Source of the DNA: CAIJXB01 sp964439595
GTDB lineage: Bacteria; Chlamydiota; Chlamydiia; Chlamydiales; Rhabdochlamydiaceae
NCBI GenBank assembly: GCA_964439595.1
Contig: CAYTOK010000030.1
Coordinates: forward strand, 1 to 7,311
DNA: 7,311 nucleotides
Direction: 5' to 3'
Below the pieces are notes generated by a model. That model saw only the letters and a list, made by a program, of their open reading frames with translations. It did no database searches and was not told the DNA's origin. Numbering within the stretch: position 1 is the stretch's first letter; each line of letters starts with the position of its first letter. Of this stretch, positions 5,359-7,311 are shown piece by piece. The position numbers and the translations under genes are program-made.

Positions 5359-5568
5359 ATTAGATACGACTGGACTATTGAAGAAATAAAAGAAGTTTAT
5401 GCCTTGCCTCTTCTTGAGCTTATCTCAAAATCTAACACTCCTCATGCGCAATTTCATGAAGTAGCCGAGGTTCAGGTTAAATGTGAGCAAGATTATCGAA
5501 AACCTTCTAAAAGCACAGTAAACGATAAGCGAGGCCATCTTTCTCAAAAAAATGGATTCGTTTTGTAA
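5359..5568 (+). pseudogene. bioB: Biotin synthase remnant, N-terminal part only
   Basis: The first 40 residues, IRYDWTIEEIKEVYALPLLE followed by LISKSNTPHAQFHEVAEVQV, match the N-terminus of BioB, the radical-SAM enzyme that inserts sulphur into dethiobiotin (typical form: M-I-R-H-D-W-T ... H-E-V-x-E-V-Q-V-x-T-L-L-S). The CxxxCxxC cluster motif that should follow is missing. After base 5478 the frame continues with 29 unrelated residues ending SQKNGFVL and a stop at 5566-5568. The family is over 300 residues long, so this is a clear truncation. No ATG, GTG or TTG lies at the expected place: the codon before RYDWT is ATT (5359), behind a good AGGTGG site at 5343-5348. A lost ATG start is likely. 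It retains its own strong promoter. Confidence 0.75.
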
Positions 5569-5596
5569 ATTTCTTTCACTTTAACCTATAAAAAAA

Positions 5597-5624
5597 TGGC
5601 TATTTTTGGTGTTTGGTGTATGAT
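5597..5624 (+). promoter_or_regulatory. Possible promoter of the downstream gene pair
   Basis: TATGAT at 5619-5624 is a good -10 box and lies about 40 bases before the likely start codon. The best -35 candidate, TGGCTA at 5597-5602 with a 16-bp spacer, is poor. AAAAAT/ATTTTT (5592-5597 with 5602-5607) could form a small hairpin over it. Low confidence. Confidence 0.3.
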
Positions 5625-5665
5625 GTTTCTTTAATTGCGTGTCATTAAATTAAGGAAAAATGAAA

Positions 5666-6289
5666 ATGAGTTCTATTTCTGAAGGAGTAAAAGGATTAGT
5701 TAACGCTTCGGCTCGTTTACTCAATCAACCAGTGGTAAAAGAGGGTGTAAAAAATCTTGCTAGTTCAGTAACATTTATTTTTGGACTAGTGGAAATTTAT
5801 GATATTTATCAAATTGCCCGTGGTCGCGAAATTTTAACAGAAGCTTCTTCAAGCTCTCCTAAATGGCTTCAAGTTGCCCATAAAGTAGTGATTGTTTGTG
5901 GTAAAATTTCCCTTATTTTAAGTGCAGGTGTGTCTCGTCCGGGTGTTTTTATTATCTCTTCTTTTGTAGGATATGTCTTCTCTACTGCTCAATTAGACCG
6001 AGTGTTTGGTCCTAACACAATATTTGCGGTTAACCCTTGGCATCCTCGTCACGTTATTAGCATTGCAGCAGTCATCTTAGCTTTACCTTCAGTGCTTCAA
6101 TCAACATATAAAGGTGTTAATTGGATACATAAGAAAATTTGCCAGTATCAAAGTACTCCTCCTCAGCAAACCAATAGCTGGCTTACCGATTCTAAAGTAC
6201 GATTAATGGCTCTATTTAATACGATTACAAGTAGACCCACTTTACACATTGGAAATAAACTAGGTCGATTTATTCTAGGACCCATATAA
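5666..6289 (+). CDS. Uncharacterised protein with about four hydrophobic segments
   Basis: I do not recognise a named family. TAAGGA at 5651-5656 lies 3 bases from the ATG at 5660 and 9 bases from the ATG at 5666, so the second start (MSSISEGVKGL...) is preferred; it gives 207 residues. Hydrophobic stretches lie at roughly residues 33-52, 70-92, 93-110 and 130-147 (for example VVIVCGKISLILSAGV, VFIISSFVGYVF, VISIAAVILALPSVL). They are separated by short polar loops with an NPWHPRH motif before the last. The C-terminal 60 residues are polar and basic. There is no signal peptide. A membrane protein, or a host-membrane-targeted effector of inclusion-membrane type, is possible given the suspected chlamydial host; this is inference. 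It probably forms an operon with the secreted protein gene 20 bases downstream. Confidence 0.7.
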   Translation: MSSISEGVKGLVNASARLLNQPVVKEGVKNLASSVTFIFGLVEIYDIYQIARGREILTEASSSSPKWLQVAHKVVIVCGKISLILSAGVSRPGVFIISSFVGYVFSTAQLDRVFGPNTIFAVNPWHPRHVISIAAVILALPSVLQSTYKGVNWIHKKICQYQSTPPQQTNSWLTDSKVRLMALFNTITSRPTLHIGNKLGRFILGPI

Positions 6290-6309
6290 TTTAATTTTTT
6301 TGGAGTTTT

Positions 6310-6945
6310 ATGAAAAAACTAGAAATAACACTGTTTCTTTTGCTTCTAACGTTTGGTTCGCATAGCTTTGCAAAAAGCTCTGAAACCGAAAATCGAAATA
6401 AAGGTTTAAATTTTAGCGCTTATTTAGCAATAGAGCACATCGATAAGGAAGGGCTGTCACTTAAATTAAATGATGGTTCTAAGTGGGAAATTACATATTT
6501 TGGTGAACTTTGGAAACTACTTGGTTGGGGATGGACTGAACAAAGCAATATTTCACATTGGGCAATTGAAGACACCATCGAAATTCAATATCCAGGCAGT
6601 GGTAATTTTACAGATTTTATTCTTGTTATCTATAACACATCTAAGAATGAACACGCTCTGGCTTATCTTAAACAAGCTCCTTCAACCGATTATTCGGCTT
6701 GTCTGTGGGTTATGGATTTTGATGAGAACACAAATCAAGTTACGCTAAGTAATGGAACCATTTGGTTTAAAACAAAAACGGATATGTATGGTGCTCTTTT
6801 TCACCAAAAATCAGCTCCTCAGTGCAATTGGAAAGTAGGAGATGCACTAACATTACTACGAGCTGAAGGATGGTTAAATTCAAATAAAGTTTTTCTATGG
6901 AATCACTTAACCAATGAAATGCCTTTTGTAAACAAATTGGAATAA
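6310..6945 (+). CDS. Secreted protein with a duplicated Trp-rich module
   Basis: The 211-residue product begins with a clear signal peptide: MKKLE, hydrophobic ITLFLLLLTFG, cleavage after SFA21. The mature part looks like two copies of one module. LNDGSKWEI (53-61), HWAIEDTIEI (83-92) and VIYNTSKNE (106-114) of the first correspond to LSNGTIWFK (146-154), NWKVGDALTL (173-182) and FLWNHLTNE (195-203) of the second. The offset is about 89-93 residues, with W59/W152, W84/W174, D88/D178 and N109/N198 conserved. The pattern suggests two small beta-barrels. No enzyme motif is seen. Two cysteines, C131 and C172, could form a disulphide outside the cytoplasm. GGAG at 6302-6305 is 4 bases before the start. 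It lies 20 bases after the hydrophobic protein gene and is likely co-transcribed with it. The function is unknown. Confidence 0.75.
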   Translation: MKKLEITLFLLLLTFGSHSFAKSSETENRNKGLNFSAYLAIEHIDKEGLSLKLNDGSKWEITYFGELWKLLGWGWTEQSNISHWAIEDTIEIQYPGSGNFTDFILVIYNTSKNEHALAYLKQAPSTDYSACLWVMDFDENTNQVTLSNGTIWFKTKTDMYGALFHQKSAPQCNWKVGDALTLLRAEGWLNSNKVFLWNHLTNEMPFVNKLE

Positions 6946-6948
6946 TCA

Positions 6949-7179
6949 TCATAGACTTTCATAAATTTCTCTATTTTTTTTTACCGCTCTAAAACTTTTT
7001 GAGGTAAGGAATATTGATAGCTTGATATTGCAACCTTTTTCATGACGTGCCATTTATTCGACTATCTCTGATTGAAGAGCTTTGCAGTCTTTAACTTTAT
7101 CCAGATACGTTTTCTGGTCAATAAAACCATCCAGCTTATCATTGTACATTTGGTTAATCCACCTGATTTTATCCGAAGT
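6949..7179 (-). pseudogene. Degraded fragment of a large serine recombinase
   Basis: Read on the minus strand from 7179, 41 codons give DKIRWINQMYNDKLDGFIDQ and then KTYLDKVKDCKALQSEIVE, followed by a TAA at 7054-7056. The 'L-x-x-M-Y-x-D-K-L-D-G-x-I-x-x-x-x-Y/F' pattern is typical of the coiled-coil region of large serine recombinases. After the stop, the same frame continues with MARHEKGCNIK and ends NREIYESL, resembling the 'A-x-R-A-x-E-I-F/Y-E-S' segment further along the family. An in-frame stop and the absence of the catalytic, zinc-ribbon and C-terminal parts mark it as a remnant. Upstream the frame ends where the TnpB-element end begins, so that insertion may have cut the gene. Confidence 0.5.
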
Positions 7180-7230
7180 CTATAAGCTAACGTTGTGTAA
7201 GTGTCAACTACCCCGCCCTAAAGGAGGTAG
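7180..7230 (-). mobile_element. Right end of an IS200/IS605-type (TnpB) element
   Basis: Just before and after the tnpB stop codon, the minus strand holds CTACCTCCTTTAGGGCGGGG and then TAG (7230-7208), an imperfect 7-bp hairpin. This 'CCxCCTTTAGGxGG' type hairpin is characteristic of the right end of these elements, where in related systems the guide-like omega RNA scaffold is made. The exact outer boundary is not visible; it should lie somewhere within 7180-7203. Confidence 0.6.
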
Positions 7231-7311
7231 CTTGTAGCTAAAAGATTTTTCTCTTACTACCATCGGCCTATTGACTGTGGCCGTTACCCGGTCGGCAGAC
7301 TGGGCAAACCT
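7204..7311 (-). CDS. tnpB: TnpB-like (OrfB) C-terminal end, partial
   Basis: The last 35 codons of a minus-strand gene that begins outside the window. The frame ends VVREKSFSYKLPPLGRGS and stops at 7204-7206. A short basic tail ending in 'LP-x-L-G-x-G-S', with its last codons inside the element's terminal hairpin, is typical of TnpB proteins of IS605/IS1341-like elements. TnpB is an RNA-guided nuclease related to Cas12. Nothing can be said about its RuvC or zinc-finger motifs, which lie further left in the protein and beyond the window. Whether the gene is intact cannot be judged. Confidence 0.6.
   Translation of the reverse strand, partial: RFAQSADRVTATVNRPMVVREKSFSYKLPPLGRGS

Noticed and set aside
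6470..6952. Overlapping open frames on both strands across the secreted-protein gene
   Set aside because: Out-of-frame shadows; the 6310-6945 frame has the signal peptide, ribosome-binding site and internal duplication.

Overview
The window looks like an accessory, partly decayed stretch of an A+T-rich genome from an intracellular, amoeba-associated bacterium. A member of the Parachlamydiaceae (Protochlamydia, Parachlamydia or Neochlamydia type) is my best guess. The reasons are the low-GC coding style, an exported DUF2608-type HAD protein next to an exported Nudix protein, and secreted or membrane proteins without general homologues. This is recognition from memory; Legionella-like bacteria are the main alternative.

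Left part (1-1433): the window opens inside a CAT-anticodon tRNA gene. It is followed by a short A/T hairpin, a nested repeat structure, and a tyrosine-recombinase gene, the usual layout of an island inserted at a tRNA. The integrase is dead: an in-frame TGA replaces what is probably a conserved Trp codon, and the catalytic C-terminus is replaced by an unrelated coiled-coil fragment.

Middle (1434-4324): two exported enzymes lie 16 bases apart, a Nudix hydrolase and a HAD-like DUF2608 protein. A frameshifted remnant of a further secreted protein overlaps the end of the second. Then come two 220-bp direct repeats (3014-3233 and 4032-4251) that differ at one base, each with four potential hairpins. 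They flank a small P-loop kinase with a C-terminal membrane anchor, forming a 1018-bp repeat-bounded cassette.

Regulatory hub (4325-5568): a minus-strand winged-helix regulator with a DUF6314-like C-terminal domain diverges from a remnant of biotin synthase (about the first 40 residues, no normal start codon). The intergenic region has a strong sigma-70 promoter towards bioB and six related 17-bp elements. One 13-bp sequence from these forms the ribosome-binding region of both divergent genes. This divergon, a candidate regulator of biotin synthesis, is the best candidate here for an undescribed system.

Right part (5569-7311): two probably co-transcribed genes encode a multi-hydrophobic-segment protein and a secreted protein made of two copies of a roughly 90-residue module. 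The end holds a decayed serine-recombinase fragment and the terminal part of a TnpB (IS200/IS605-type) element, both on the minus strand. Several decayed mobile or host gene pieces at both ends indicate repeated insertion and decay around a few apparently intact genes.
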